From Bacteroidia bacterium (GTDB taxonomy: Bacteria; Bacteroidota; Bacteroidia; Bacteroidales; Paludibacteraceae): a stretch of DNA of 14,831 nucleotides. This document shows positions 1 to 7,577 of this stretch, piece by piece. Made by a program: the position numbers and the translations under genes. The DNA is taken from assembly GCA_021152555.1 (NCBI GenBank), contig JAGKVE010000047.1, positions 1 to 14,831 of the forward strand. The letters are read 5' to 3'. Within the stretch, counting starts at the first letter, position 1, and each line of letters begins with the position of its first letter. The notes beneath the pieces were generated by a model, which did not search any database, was not told the DNA's origin, and saw only the letters and a program-made list of their open reading frames with translations.

Positions 1-2256
1 GGTGGGGTTAGTCTCCTCGCTCCCTTCGTCTGCGGAGAACCAGGCGAGGAGCTGGTTGGCATCACAATGATTGGAGACAATATCCAACTCGCCCTCCAAG
101 ATTCCTTCGTGGCGGAACCATTTGCCGATATGGCGCACGTTGCCCTTGAGGTTAAGGTCGGAGTTGCCCAACTCGACCCGTGCATCGTTGATGGCCATCT
201 CGCGGTTGGAATAATTGAAGTCGATAGAAGGTATATACACCGTCTCAGGCAGCCTTTCGGGCAAGTTGAGTTCGCCGTTTTTGAGTTTGACTACCAGCCG
301 CGGGTTCCACTGCAGCAGGATGTTCTCCTCGCCGGCTTTGTATCGTGCTGCGGCTTCCAAATCCAGTTTGCCGGTCTTGGCGGTCAGTTCCTCTCCCATG
401 TTTGCATTGAGTCCGTCCGTTAGCAGTTTGGCTTTGAGTCGCGGTGCAGACTTGTCCTTGCGCCCTCCGGAGACCGAAGCCTCCAGTCTGGACTGCTTGA
501 GGTCCGCCTTGATCTCCTTGAAGAACCCATTCAGCGCATCGCACGCCAGTGTAGCTTGCGCCACGGGCATGACGGTCGTATCTTTGGTGTTGTACTCCGC
601 GTAGAGCGTCAGTTGGGGTGCATCCAGCGTACCACCCATCGAGTCCATCTCTACCTCCAACGGCCGCTCGGTCTGCAGCCCTACGGCGGCATATAGGACA
701 GGGTCTTTGGAAAGCACATTGCCTGCCTCCAGTTGGATGGCCGATGCTTTGAGAGCCGCTTTCAGCGGCATTGCCATCTCGAAATCCACTTTGTCCGTCG
801 TCAGGTCTATACGCGCCCAGTTGACTTTGGGTTTGGAGGATTTGGGATTCGGCAGTTGGAGAACGGCATGGGTCTTAGGCAGGTCCGCTATCATCGAATC
901 CATCGCATAATGGATATCCATGAGGTCGAGATCCGCACTGATCTTGCCCTTCTCCAGACGCATATTGGTCAGGTCGTCCAGACGGATTTTGGCTTTTGCC
1001 GTTCCTTTGGCTTTGCCGTTGAGGGTCATCTCTTTGGGCAAGAAATAGGCGAAGTCCGGCAGGTTGGCATCCAGCCCCAGAGTCAGATCCAGCAGCATGT
1101 CTCCCATCAGGTCGTCCACTCTACCATTCGCTGCTATTTGGCTCTGTTTGGTTTTTGCCTCCAGGGTTTCAATAACCACGCTGGACACCTCTCCTTCTGT
1201 CAGACGAACATCCGCTGTGGCGTCCAACGCTACATCCCGCAGCGTATAAGGCAGCGGTTTGTAACTACCCTCGCCGTCGTCCAGCGTAAGATGCGCCTGC
1301 ACACGCGGCATCTGCTTCTCAGAGACATATCCTTGGATGATGGCTTGCAACTCTGCCTCGCCGTCCACATCCAGGTCGCTGAGCGACTTGGCAAATTTCT
1401 CCGGCACGAGCGCCATAAGAGGTTTGATGTGCCATTTGCCTTTGGTCGTCACACTCATATCAACCCCGATGGAATCCTTTATATCCGCCGTTCCATTGAG
1501 TACCAGCGCAAACTCATTGACCGCCATTTCAGCTTTGCAAAAGGCAAAATGCATCGCGTTGAGGTCCATCGCCATAGGAGCGTCCAACTGCACATGCAGG
1601 CTGTCGGCGTAACGCTCTCCCTTCAGCAATGCGCATACGTTGTTTGCATCCAGAGCAAGGCGCATATCGTCCCATTTCTCCGCTTTAGCACTCAGTTCCG
1701 TCTCGCCCAGCGATGCGGAGATAGTGTCCTTGTCATCGGCGAAAGTGATATATTTCGCTTCTATATTCAGCCCATCCACTTTCAGTTCGTCGAAAGGCAG
1801 GGAGAAGGCCGTGGTGTCTTCCTCCGTGGTATCGGGCGAGGAAACAAAGACATCCGTCAGGTTGGTCGTGCCGTCCGGCGCGATATAGAAATTGACAAGC
1901 GCATCGGAGAGTTGCAGTTCGTGTACGTGGAGGTTTTTGCGGTTGAGAAACTCCATCACATCGACTGTAGCCACGAGTTTGGGCGCCGAGACGACGGTAT
2001 CGTTCTGCGCGCCCGCCTTCGGATTGATGATTCGCAACCCATCGGCACGTAAACCAAAACGCGGGAAGGTGGAGAAGAAGGTAAGGTCCACTTCTCCTAT
2101 CTCATACTCGCACGTAATGAATTTGTCCGCCACATTACGGGCAATAGGCGTGAGGCGCTCGGGCGTAAACACTATGTAGCAGGCGATTGTAACCGCCACA
2201 ACTACCGGCAGCACAATACCCAAAAGCGTCCAACCGATGATTTTCAGCGCTTTCAT
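1..2256 (-). CDS. AsmA-family protein, C-terminus cut off by window edge
   Basis: The frame is open from the ATG at 2256 to base 1, giving 752 codons with no stop, so the C-terminus is missing. Residues about 4-28 form one hydrophobic segment (IIGWTLLGIVLPVVVAV is its core), so the N-terminus is anchored in the inner membrane. Next comes an AsmA-like opening (FTPERLTPIARNVADKF, then a FFSTFPRFGL stretch). The rest is long, beta-rich and repetitive, with alternating polar and hydrophobic residues and many 'LDLxxxLD' type strands, as in AsmA/TamB-like proteins that span the periplasm. Known family members are thought to carry or influence lipids between the membranes; that role is inferred here. 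The ATG overlaps the stop of the upstream lipoprotein gene (ATGA), which suggests translational coupling. The family call is firm; the exact function is not. Confidence 0.85.
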   Translation of the reverse strand, partial: MKALKIIGWTLLGIVLPVVVAVTIACYIVFTPERLTPIARNVADKFITCEYEIGEVDLTFFSTFPRFGLRADGLRIINPKAGAQNDTVVSAPKLVATVDVMEFLNRKNLHVHELQLSDALVNFYIAPDGTTNLTDVFVSSPDTTEEDTTAFSLPFDELKVDGLNIEAKYITFADDKDTISASLGETELSAKAEKWDDMRLALDANNVCALLKGERYADSLHVQLDAPMAMDLNAMHFAFCKAEMAVNEFALVLNGTADIKDSIGVDMSVTTKGKWHIKPLMALVPEKFAKSLSDLDVDGEAELQAIIQGYVSEKQMPRVQAHLTLDDGEGSYKPLPYTLRDVALDATADVRLTEGEVSSVVIETLEAKTKQSQIAANGRVDDLMGDMLLDLTLGLDANLPDFAYFLPKEMTLNGKAKGTAKAKIRLDDLTNMRLEKGKISADLDLMDIHYAMDSMIADLPKTHAVLQLPNPKSSKPKVNWARIDLTTDKVDFEMAMPLKAALKASAIQLEAGNVLSKDPVLYAAVGLQTERPLEVEMDSMGGTLDAPQLTLYAEYNTKDTTVMPVAQATLACDALNGFFKEIKADLKQSRLEASVSGGRKDKSAPRLKAKLLTDGLNANMGEELTAKTGKLDLEAAARYKAGEENILLQWNPRLVVKLKNGELNLPERLPETVYIPSIDFNYSNREMAINDARVELGNSDLNLKGNVRHIGKWFRHEGILEGELDIVSNHCDANQLLAWFSADEGSEETNPT

Positions 2257-2717
2257 TTCGTCTCAACTACTTTGGTAAAATAATGCTTCTTGTCTTTGTA
2301 ATCCTTGTCGTAGTACACGAGATCGGTGTCGGTCAGTTTGGAGACTACGTACACCTTGGGTATCTCTGCGCCGCCATTGTCCATCAGGTGAATCTCCGTC
2401 AAGTTGCCTGTGGTCTCGAACAGGTACTTGAACCATCCGTTGCCCGGATGTCCCAGTTGGTCTCTGTTCGAGATAAGATACTCCTCATAGGTCATGTCGG
2501 GATCGTCCCATTCTGCATCGTTCCACTCGCGTCCGTAGAGATAGCCCGTCTCATCGGATTGCTCTGTGGTAAAACGCACATATTGCTGCGTGCCGTTCTC
2601 CTGCCAAAGTCCCTGCAGGTCAGAGAGTTGGAAAGAGGGGCTGTTGTTGATCATGTTACAGCTCGCCAGAACGACACCCACAAGGGCGATGAGAATAAAT
2701 TTGAAACTCTTTTTCAT
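2253..2717 (-). CDS. small lipoprotein, possibly lipocalin-like
   Basis: 154 residues. The N-terminus is a textbook lipoprotein signal: MKKSFK, a hydrophobic run, then the lipobox LASC with the lipidated Cys at about residue 20. The mature part starts with a short linker (NMINNSPSFQ) and then LSDLQGLWQENG, which resembles the first strand of small lipocalin-like lipoproteins in Bacteroidetes. It ends with a pattern common to that group (TDTDLVYYDKDYKDKKHYFTKV). The middle is acidic and aromatic (EWNDAEWDDPDMTYEEY). No catalytic motif is visible, so the role is unknown. It begins 27 bases after the ileS stop and its TGA overlaps the ATG of the AsmA-family gene, so the three are probably one transcript. 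Lipoprotein status is confident; the lipocalin assignment is tentative. Confidence 0.8.
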   Translation of the reverse strand: MKKSFKFILIALVGVVLASCNMINNSPSFQLSDLQGLWQENGTQQYVRFTTEQSDETGYLYGREWNDAEWDDPDMTYEEYLISNRDQLGHPGNGWFKYLFETTGNLTEIHLMDNGGAEIPKVYVVSKLTDTDLVYYDKDYKDKKHYFTKVVETK

Positions 2718-2744
2718 ATTAGTTGTTTTTAGTGGGCTGATTGG

Positions 2745-5700
2745 TTAATTTTTCTTGATATTAATATTCACATTGTAGCCGTCCATCTCAATAGTCGAAA
2801 GACCGCTTTGCTCAAAGTCGAAAGTCGAAAGCTTCAATTCTGTTGCCAAAACCTGCGAAGCAATATACTCGCCGCAATGGAGGACGGCATTGTGAATCTC
2901 GGGACGGTCTTCGAGTTCAATCTCGATGCGGTCGGTAATCTCCAAACCGGAGGACTTACGGAGGTTCTGGATGCGGTTGATGAGTTCGCGCGCGATACCT
3001 TCTTCTATCAGTTCGTCCGTCAGTTCGATGTCGAGGGCGATAGTCAGAATACCGTTGTTCGCCACGAGCCAGCCCGGCATGTCCTCGGTGAGGATTTCGA
3101 CGTCCTCCGGCACTATTGTGTAGTCGAAAGTCGAAAGTCGAAAGTCAAAAGCGCCTTCGGTTTCCATCTTTGCAATCTCGTCCTGAGACATGGCGTTGAT
3201 AGCGGCAGCGAGAGCTTTCATGTTCGCGCCGACTTTCTTGCCCAACACTTTGAAGTTCGGTTTGATCTTCTTGACAAGGCGTATCTCCGACTGCTCGGCA
3301 GGAACGATGACGAGTTCCTTGACGTTCACTTCGGATTTGATGAGGTCGGCAACGTGGAGCAGGGCATCAGTAGTCTCCTGGTCGGGCGTCGGGATGACCG
3401 CTTTCTGCAGCGGCTGACGGACATTCTTCTCTGCGCGTTTGCGGAGCGAAAGGATCGTAGAGGTTGCCTGCTGCGCGAGGTACATCTGGCGCTCAAGAGT
3501 CTTGTTGATGAGGGACTCGTCGGCTTCGGGCCACGTGCTGAGGTGTACGGTCTCGCCTGTCAGGTCGCGATAGAGACGGTCGGCGTAGAACGGTGCGTTC
3601 GGCGCCATGAGTTGAGCCACGGTCTTGAGGCAGGTATAGAGGGTTTCGTAAGCCGCCTCTTTGTCGGCATTCATCTCTCCGCCCCAGAAACGCTTGCGGT
3701 TCAGACGCACGTACCAGTTAGACAGGTCGTCCTGCACAAAATCCGAGATAGCACGTCCGGCTTTGGTCGGTTCGTAGGCTTCGTAGGCTTCGGTCACTTC
3801 TTGGATGAGGGAGTTGAGTTTACTCAGAATCCATAGGTCGATCTCGGAAACCTCACCCCGACCCTCTCCCAAGGAGAGGGAGGAAGGATTCCACCCGTCG
3901 ACGTTGGCATAGAGAGCAAAGAAACCGTAGGTGTTATACAGCGTACCGAAGAACTTACGGCGCACCTCGTCCACTCCTTCGGGATCAAACTTCAGGTTCT
4001 CCCACGGACTGGAGTTGGTCAGCATATACCACCGGACGGGGTCTGCTCCGTATGTGTCGAGCGCACCAAATGGGTCAACGGCGTTGCCCAGACGTTTGGA
4101 CATCTTGTTGCCGTTCTTATCAAGCACCAGACCGTTGGAGATGACATTTTTGTATGCCACGGAACCTTCGATCATCGTGTGGATGGCATGGAGGGTGAAG
4201 AACCAACCGCGTGTCTGGTCCACACCTTCCGAGATGAAGTCCGCCGTGCGCGGCAGGTCGGCGTTCTCGAAGGGGTAGTGGTTCTGGGCGTACGGCATGG
4301 CGCCCGAATCGAACCATACATCAATGAGGTCGAGCTCGCGGTGCATGGGTTTACCACTCGGCGAAACCAAAACAATACTATCTACATAGGGGCGATGCAG
4401 GTCAATCACAGAAGAGTCGTAGTTGGCTTTGGAATAGTCGCCCGGCTTATGGTTCGGCCACGGGTTGGCTTTCATGAAGCCCGCTTTGACAGATTTGTCG
4501 ATTTCACCAAACAATTCCGCAATAGAACCGATACATATTTCTTCGCTTCCGTCCTCGGTGCGCCAGATAGGCAATGGCGTGCCCCAATAGCGGGAGCGGC
4601 TGAGGTTCCAGTCATTGAGGTTGTTGAGCCACTGACCGAAACGGCCTGTTCCGGTCGATTCCGGCTGCCAGTTGATGGTCTTGTTGAGGGCAATCATCTC
4701 CTCGCGCGCCTTGGTCGATTTGATGAACCAGCTGTCCAACGGGTAATAAAGCACCGGTTTGTCGGTACGCCAGCAATGGGGATAGGTATGCACGTGTTTC
4801 TCGCTACGGAGCAGACGGCCGTCGGCTTTCATCTCCAGACAGAGATGGAGGTCCAGCGTCTCGGCTTTGGCAGCGGCTGCTTCATCGTATTTGCCGTCCA
4901 CAGTGAACTGCGGGTCATAGGCGTTCTTGACCCAACGGCCTGCATAACGGCGGTAGAGTTCGTCGTTGACATTCGCTTTGTACCACTCCTCGTCGAGGTC
5001 CTCAACGTTCCAATATTTACCGGTGAAATCGACCATCGGACGCGGACCGTTGTTCTTGGTCTGCATATAAAGCCCCGGCACGCCGGCTGCATCGGCTACT
5101 TTCTTATCGTCGGCACCGAACGTAGGTGCAATATGTACGATACCTGTACCATCCTCGGTAGTGACATAATCACCCGGAATGACGCGGAACGCTCCTTCGC
5201 CCGGATTGACCCACGGGAAGAGGGGCTCGTACTCCAAGCCGACAAGGTTTTTTCCTTTGCCACGCCAAACGATCTTGGGCGCCAGCGGTTTTCCGTCTTC
5301 ATCCATACCGCATAGTTCTTTGCGATAGGCATCCAGACGTGCCTCAGCAAGGATGATATGGTCGCCTGCAGGAGTCTCCACCTCTATATAGTCAATCTTC
5401 GGTCCGACGCACAAAGCCGTGTTGGAGGGCAGCGTCCAAGGCGTCGTCGTCCAGGCGATGATATAGACCTCACCCCGACCCTCTCCTAAGGAGAGGGAGT
5501 TGTTTGGTTTGACTTTGAAGCGGGCGGTGCAGGTGAGGTCCTTGACGTCGCGGTAACAACCGGGCTGGTTCAGCTCATGGGAACTCAGACCCGTTCCGGC
5601 AGCCGGCGAGTACGGCTGGATGGTGTAACCCTTATAGAGATAGCCTTTCTTGTATAACTCCTTGAGCAAGTACCACAGCGTCTCGATATACTTGTTGTCG

Positions 5701-6161
5701 TATGTGATATAGGGGTTCTCGAGGTCCACCCAGTAGCCCATCTGCTTGGTGAGGTTGGTCCATTCCTTAGTGTATTTCATCACCTCGCGGCGGCAGGCTG
5801 CGTTGTACTCGTCAACTGAGATTTTCTTGCCGATGTCCTCTTTGGTGATGCCTAACATCTTCTCCACACCCAGTTCGACGGGGAGGCCGTGTGTGTCCCA
5901 ACCTGCTTTGCGGCGGACCTGATAGCCCTGCATGGTCTTGAAGCGGCAGAAGGTATCTTTGATAGTACGCGCCATGACATGATGGATTCCCGGCATGCCG
6001 TTTGCCGAAGGAGGCCCCTCAAAAAACAAAAACTGAGGATGCCCCTCGCGCGTTGAGATACTCTTCTCAAACAAACCTTCTTTTTCCCACTGCTCCAGCA
6101 CCTCACGGCTCACCGCAGACAAGTCTAATCGTTTGTATTCGTTAAAATGTTTCATTATCAT
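2745..6161 (-). CDS. ileS: isoleucyl-tRNA synthetase, large IleRS2-like form
   Basis: Charges tRNA-Ile with isoleucine in the cytoplasm. 1138 residues, which fits the long IleRS2/eukaryote-like type found in Bacteroidetes rather than the roughly 940-residue E. coli type. The class I signature is at residues 50-61 (PPSANGMPGIHH) but reads GIHH instead of HxGH. The editing (CP1) domain holds AWTTTPWTLPSNTAL at about 235-249. KMSKR is at 686-690. A helical anticodon-binding domain follows (IDLWILSKLNSLI, then DLSNWYVRLNRKRFW). Two identical 11-residue segments (SLSLGEGRGEV, about 221-231 and 761-771) come from a DNA repeat, and heptamer repeats encode about 1004-1013 and 1110-1116. The start is ATG 6161; ATG 6155, two codons later, is equally possible. 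It has its own promoter behind the efp terminator. The next gene is a lipoprotein, not the dksA-like/lspA pair I would expect in many Bacteroides; that comparison is from memory. Confidence 0.97.
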   Translation of the reverse strand: MIMKHFNEYKRLDLSAVSREVLEQWEKEGLFEKSISTREGHPQFLFFEGPPSANGMPGIHHVMARTIKDTFCRFKTMQGYQVRRKAGWDTHGLPVELGVEKMLGITKEDIGKKISVDEYNAACRREVMKYTKEWTNLTKQMGYWVDLENPYITYDNKYIETLWYLLKELYKKGYLYKGYTIQPYSPAAGTGLSSHELNQPGCYRDVKDLTCTARFKVKPNNSLSLGEGRGEVYIIAWTTTPWTLPSNTALCVGPKIDYIEVETPAGDHIILAEARLDAYRKELCGMDEDGKPLAPKIVWRGKGKNLVGLEYEPLFPWVNPGEGAFRVIPGDYVTTEDGTGIVHIAPTFGADDKKVADAAGVPGLYMQTKNNGPRPMVDFTGKYWNVEDLDEEWYKANVNDELYRRYAGRWVKNAYDPQFTVDGKYDEAAAAKAETLDLHLCLEMKADGRLLRSEKHVHTYPHCWRTDKPVLYYPLDSWFIKSTKAREEMIALNKTINWQPESTGTGRFGQWLNNLNDWNLSRSRYWGTPLPIWRTEDGSEEICIGSIAELFGEIDKSVKAGFMKANPWPNHKPGDYSKANYDSSVIDLHRPYVDSIVLVSPSGKPMHRELDLIDVWFDSGAMPYAQNHYPFENADLPRTADFISEGVDQTRGWFFTLHAIHTMIEGSVAYKNVISNGLVLDKNGNKMSKRLGNAVDPFGALDTYGADPVRWYMLTNSSPWENLKFDPEGVDEVRRKFFGTLYNTYGFFALYANVDGWNPSSLSLGEGRGEVSEIDLWILSKLNSLIQEVTEAYEAYEPTKAGRAISDFVQDDLSNWYVRLNRKRFWGGEMNADKEAAYETLYTCLKTVAQLMAPNAPFYADRLYRDLTGETVHLSTWPEADESLINKTLERQMYLAQQATSTILSLRKRAEKNVRQPLQKAVIPTPDQETTDALLHVADLIKSEVNVKELVIVPAEQSEIRLVKKIKPNFKVLGKKVGANMKALAAAINAMSQDEIAKMETEGAFDFRLSTFDYTIVPEDVEILTEDMPGWLVANNGILTIALDIELTDELIEEGIARELINRIQNLRKSSGLEITDRIEIELEDRPEIHNAVLHCGEYIASQVLATELKLSTFDFEQSGLSTIEMDGYNVNINIKKN
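2793..2831. repeat. second heptanucleotide tract in the ileS 3' end
   Basis: One unit at 2793-2801, and two units plus four bases at 2814-2831 (AAAGTCG phase). They encode the repeated LSTFDF and GLSTI in the C-terminal tail of IleRS, 50-90 bases before the stop. Same family as 3122-3151. Confidence 0.85.
3122..3151. repeat. heptanucleotide repeat (AGTCGAA) in ileS
   Basis: Three exact AGTCGAA units (3122-3142), then one variant unit AGTCAAA and AG. On the coding strand it encodes FDFRLSTFD near residues 1004-1013 of IleRS, between a KMETEGA segment and YTIVPEDVEIL. Confidence 0.95.
3850..3882. repeat. 33-bp palindromic repeat in ileS, copy 2
   Basis: Same inverted repeat (3862-3869 with 3873-3880) and the same peptide SLSLGEGRGEV, in a loop just before IDLWILSKLN of the anticodon-binding part. 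The one difference from copy 1 is in the hairpin loop. The distance between copies is 1617 bases, a multiple of three, so both are read in one frame. Confidence 0.95.
5467..5499. repeat. 33-bp palindromic repeat in ileS, copy 1
   Basis: Contains an 8-bp perfect inverted repeat (CCCTCTCC/GGAGAGGG) with a 3-nt loop. It encodes SLSLGEGRGEV within the IleRS editing domain, just before the AWTTTPWTLP block. 32 of 33 bases match the copy at 3850-3882. Confidence 0.95.
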
Positions 6162-6196
6162 GTATTATTTTTTGCTTGCCGTTTAAAAAAACGGCG

Positions 6197-6228
6197 CAAA
6201 ATTACGAAAAAAAAATGACATACGCAAG
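6197..6228 (-). promoter_or_regulatory. promoter of ileS
   Basis: Minus strand TAATTTTG (6204-6197) with CTTG (6228-6225) 20 nt upstream. The -33-like box sits in the loop of the efp terminator hairpin. A second hairpin (GCCGTTT/AAACGGC, 6178-6195) covers the start of the ileS leader. Confidence 0.7.
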
Positions 6229-6238
6229 TGTATGCCAT
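6207..6238 (-). terminator. intrinsic terminator after efp
   Basis: Minus strand ATGGCATAC and GTATGTCAT form a 9-bp stem (one G-U pair) with loop ACTTGC, followed by nine Ts (6215-6207). It starts 27 bases after the efp stop and overlaps the ileS promoter. Confidence 0.85.
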
Positions 6239-6264
6239 TCTTTTTACTATTTTTTTCGTTATTT

Positions 6265-6828
6265 TTAACGAACGCGCTCGCAGTATGAACCGTCGCGTGT
6301 GTCGATACGGATAATCTCGCCCTCGTTGATGAAGAGAGGAACGCGGACTTCAGCTCCGGTCTCAACAGTAGCCGGTTTGAGTGTGTTGGTGGCTGTATCA
6401 CCCTTCAGACCCGGCTCGGTGTAAGTTACTTGCAGTTCAACCTTGGTCGGCAGTTCGGCGAAGAGCACGGTGTCGGTTGACGCATCCGATACAACATCTA
6501 CATTCATTCCCTCTTTGAGGAAATCCACACCGGTAATGAGGTCGTGTGCAATAGGCACTTGCTCGAAGGTCTCGTTATTCATGAAGATATAATCTTCACC
6601 CTCTTTGTAAAGGAACTGATATGGGCGGCGTTCAACACGTACGTCCTCCAGTTTCTCACCGATATTGAAACGGCGCTCCAAAACGCGTCCGTCCACTACA
6701 TCTTTAAATTTAACACGCATAATCGTGTTTCCCTTACCCGGTTTCACGTGCAGGAACTCAATTACGAAATACAGACGGCCATCCATGCGGATACATACGC
6801 CGTTTTTGATGTCTTGACTGTTTATCAT
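6265..6828 (-). CDS. efp: elongation factor P
   Basis: 187 residues, the usual length. EF-P binds the ribosome between the P and E sites and relieves stalling at proline stretches. The N-terminal KOW-like domain contains the loop HVKPGKGN, with Lys32 at the tip where E. coli EF-P has its modified lysine. The middle OB domain begins near RRPYQFLYKEGEDYIFMN. The C-terminal OB domain ends with the family signature (GLKGDTATNTLKPATVETG, then VPLFINEGEIIRIDTRDGSYCERV). I see no modification enzyme gene nearby, so whether Lys32 is modified cannot be judged. The gene has a Bacteroidetes-type promoter shared back to back with the marC-like gene and is followed by a strong hairpin with nine Ts, so it is mainly a single-gene transcript. 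Confidence 0.97.
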   Translation of the reverse strand: MINSQDIKNGVCIRMDGRLYFVIEFLHVKPGKGNTIMRVKFKDVVDGRVLERRFNIGEKLEDVRVERRPYQFLYKEGEDYIFMNNETFEQVPIAHDLITGVDFLKEGMNVDVVSDASTDTVLFAELPTKVELQVTYTEPGLKGDTATNTLKPATVETGAEVRVPLFINEGEIIRIDTRDGSYCERVR

Positions 6829-6886
6829 AAATCCTTCTATAATTTAATTTTTTACGAATTACGGTTTATTTTTTGGAAAATCGGCG

Positions 6887-6918
6887 CAAAATTACAAAAT
6901 TTCTTGCACATATGCAAA
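6887..6918 (-). promoter_or_regulatory. promoter of efp
   Basis: Minus strand TTTG (6918-6915), 20-nt spacer, TAATTTTG (6894-6887). It gives a leader of about 50 nt before the efp ATG at 6828. Confidence 0.8.
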
Positions 6919-6934
6919 TTTTTTAGTAATTTTG
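6903..6934 (+). promoter_or_regulatory. promoter of the marC-rpiB-radical SAM-MBL operon
   Basis: Plus strand CTTG (6903-6906, one mismatch to TTTG), 20-nt spacer, TAATTTTG (6927-6934). The -33 boxes of this promoter and the efp promoter both lie in the dyad TTGCA-cata-TGCAA at 6904-6917. The leader to ATG 6954 is only about 13-15 nt. Confidence 0.75.
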
Positions 6935-6953
6935 CACTCAAAATCGGAATATT

Positions 6954-7565
6954 ATGGAAACATTGCATGCTTTTTTCGGCGATTTTGATATATGGCAGGT
7001 ATTGTCATCATTCATTTTTCTGATAGCCATCATTGACCCGTTCGGCAACATCCCCATTACAATTCAGATGCAGAAAAGGGGGATTAAGATTCATGCCGGC
7101 AAGGTGTGTCTCGCGAGTCTGATTATACTGATGTCCTTCCTTTTTCTCGGCGAATGGATTCTGAAACTCTTCGGCGTACAAATCGAGTATTTCGCTATCG
7201 CGGGAGGATTTATTATCTTCCTGATGGCGCTGGAGATGATTTTGGATATTACAATTTTCCAGAATGACAAGCTGGAAGGCGAACTGAGCGAAGCGAGTAC
7301 GATTGTTCCGTTGGCGTTTCCTATGTATGCGGGTCCGGGGGCTTTTACAGCTCTTTTGGCAATCACAGCCGAATATTCGATAGGTAATCTGTGTATCTCT
7401 TTACTGCTTTGCATGGTAGTTCTGTATCTCGTACTGATCGGTACCAACTGGCTTACCAAATATTTAGGAGCGACGGCATTGTATATTATCCGCAAGTTCT
7501 TCGGAATCATTGTATTAGCCATCGCATGTAAGTTGATGTTCGGCTATCTGGCAACGGTATTCTAA
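6954..7565 (+). CDS. MarC family integral membrane protein
   Basis: 203 residues with about six hydrophobic segments, as usual for the family. Recognisable marks are FLIAIIDPFGNIPI near residue 22 in the first segment and the conserved PLAFPMYAGPGAFTALLA near 120, which corresponds to the 'P-L-A-F-P-x-x-A-G-P-G' block of MarC/UPF0056 proteins. The family was named after the E. coli multiple antibiotic resistance locus, but a drug-efflux role was not upheld for E. coli MarC, and the substrate is unknown. The ATG at 6954 lies only about 13-15 bases after the expected transcription start. It is first of four closely spaced genes; rpiB begins 12 bases after its stop. Membership is confident; no function can be given. 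Confidence 0.93.
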   Translation: METLHAFFGDFDIWQVLSSFIFLIAIIDPFGNIPITIQMQKRGIKIHAGKVCLASLIILMSFLFLGEWILKLFGVQIEYFAIAGGFIIFLMALEMILDITIFQNDKLEGELSEASTIVPLAFPMYAGPGAFTALLAITAEYSIGNLCISLLLCMVVLYLVLIGTNWLTKYLGATALYIIRKFFGIIVLAIACKLMFGYLATVF

Positions 7566-7577
7566 ACAAACAAAAAT

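Noticed and set aside
733..2052. Long plus-strand open frame of 439 codons
   Set aside because: It lies wholly opposite the AsmA-family gene. The peptide is rich in His, Arg and Gln with no domain likeness, as expected of an antisense shadow of a high-GC coding region.
3771..3788. 9-bp tandem duplication in ileS encoding EAYEAYE
   Set aside because: It keeps the frame and matches an ordinary helix. It is too short and local to signal a mobile repeat.
2808..3836. Plus-strand open frame of 342 codons opposite the ileS 3' half
   Set aside because: Shadow of ileS. Its repeated SRKSKVKS-like peptides merely come from the AGTCGAA heptamers read on the wrong strand.
4179..5315. Plus-strand open frame of 378 codons opposite ileS
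   Set aside because: ileS is unmistakable on the other strand with intact motifs, and the antisense peptide has no recognisable fold or start context.
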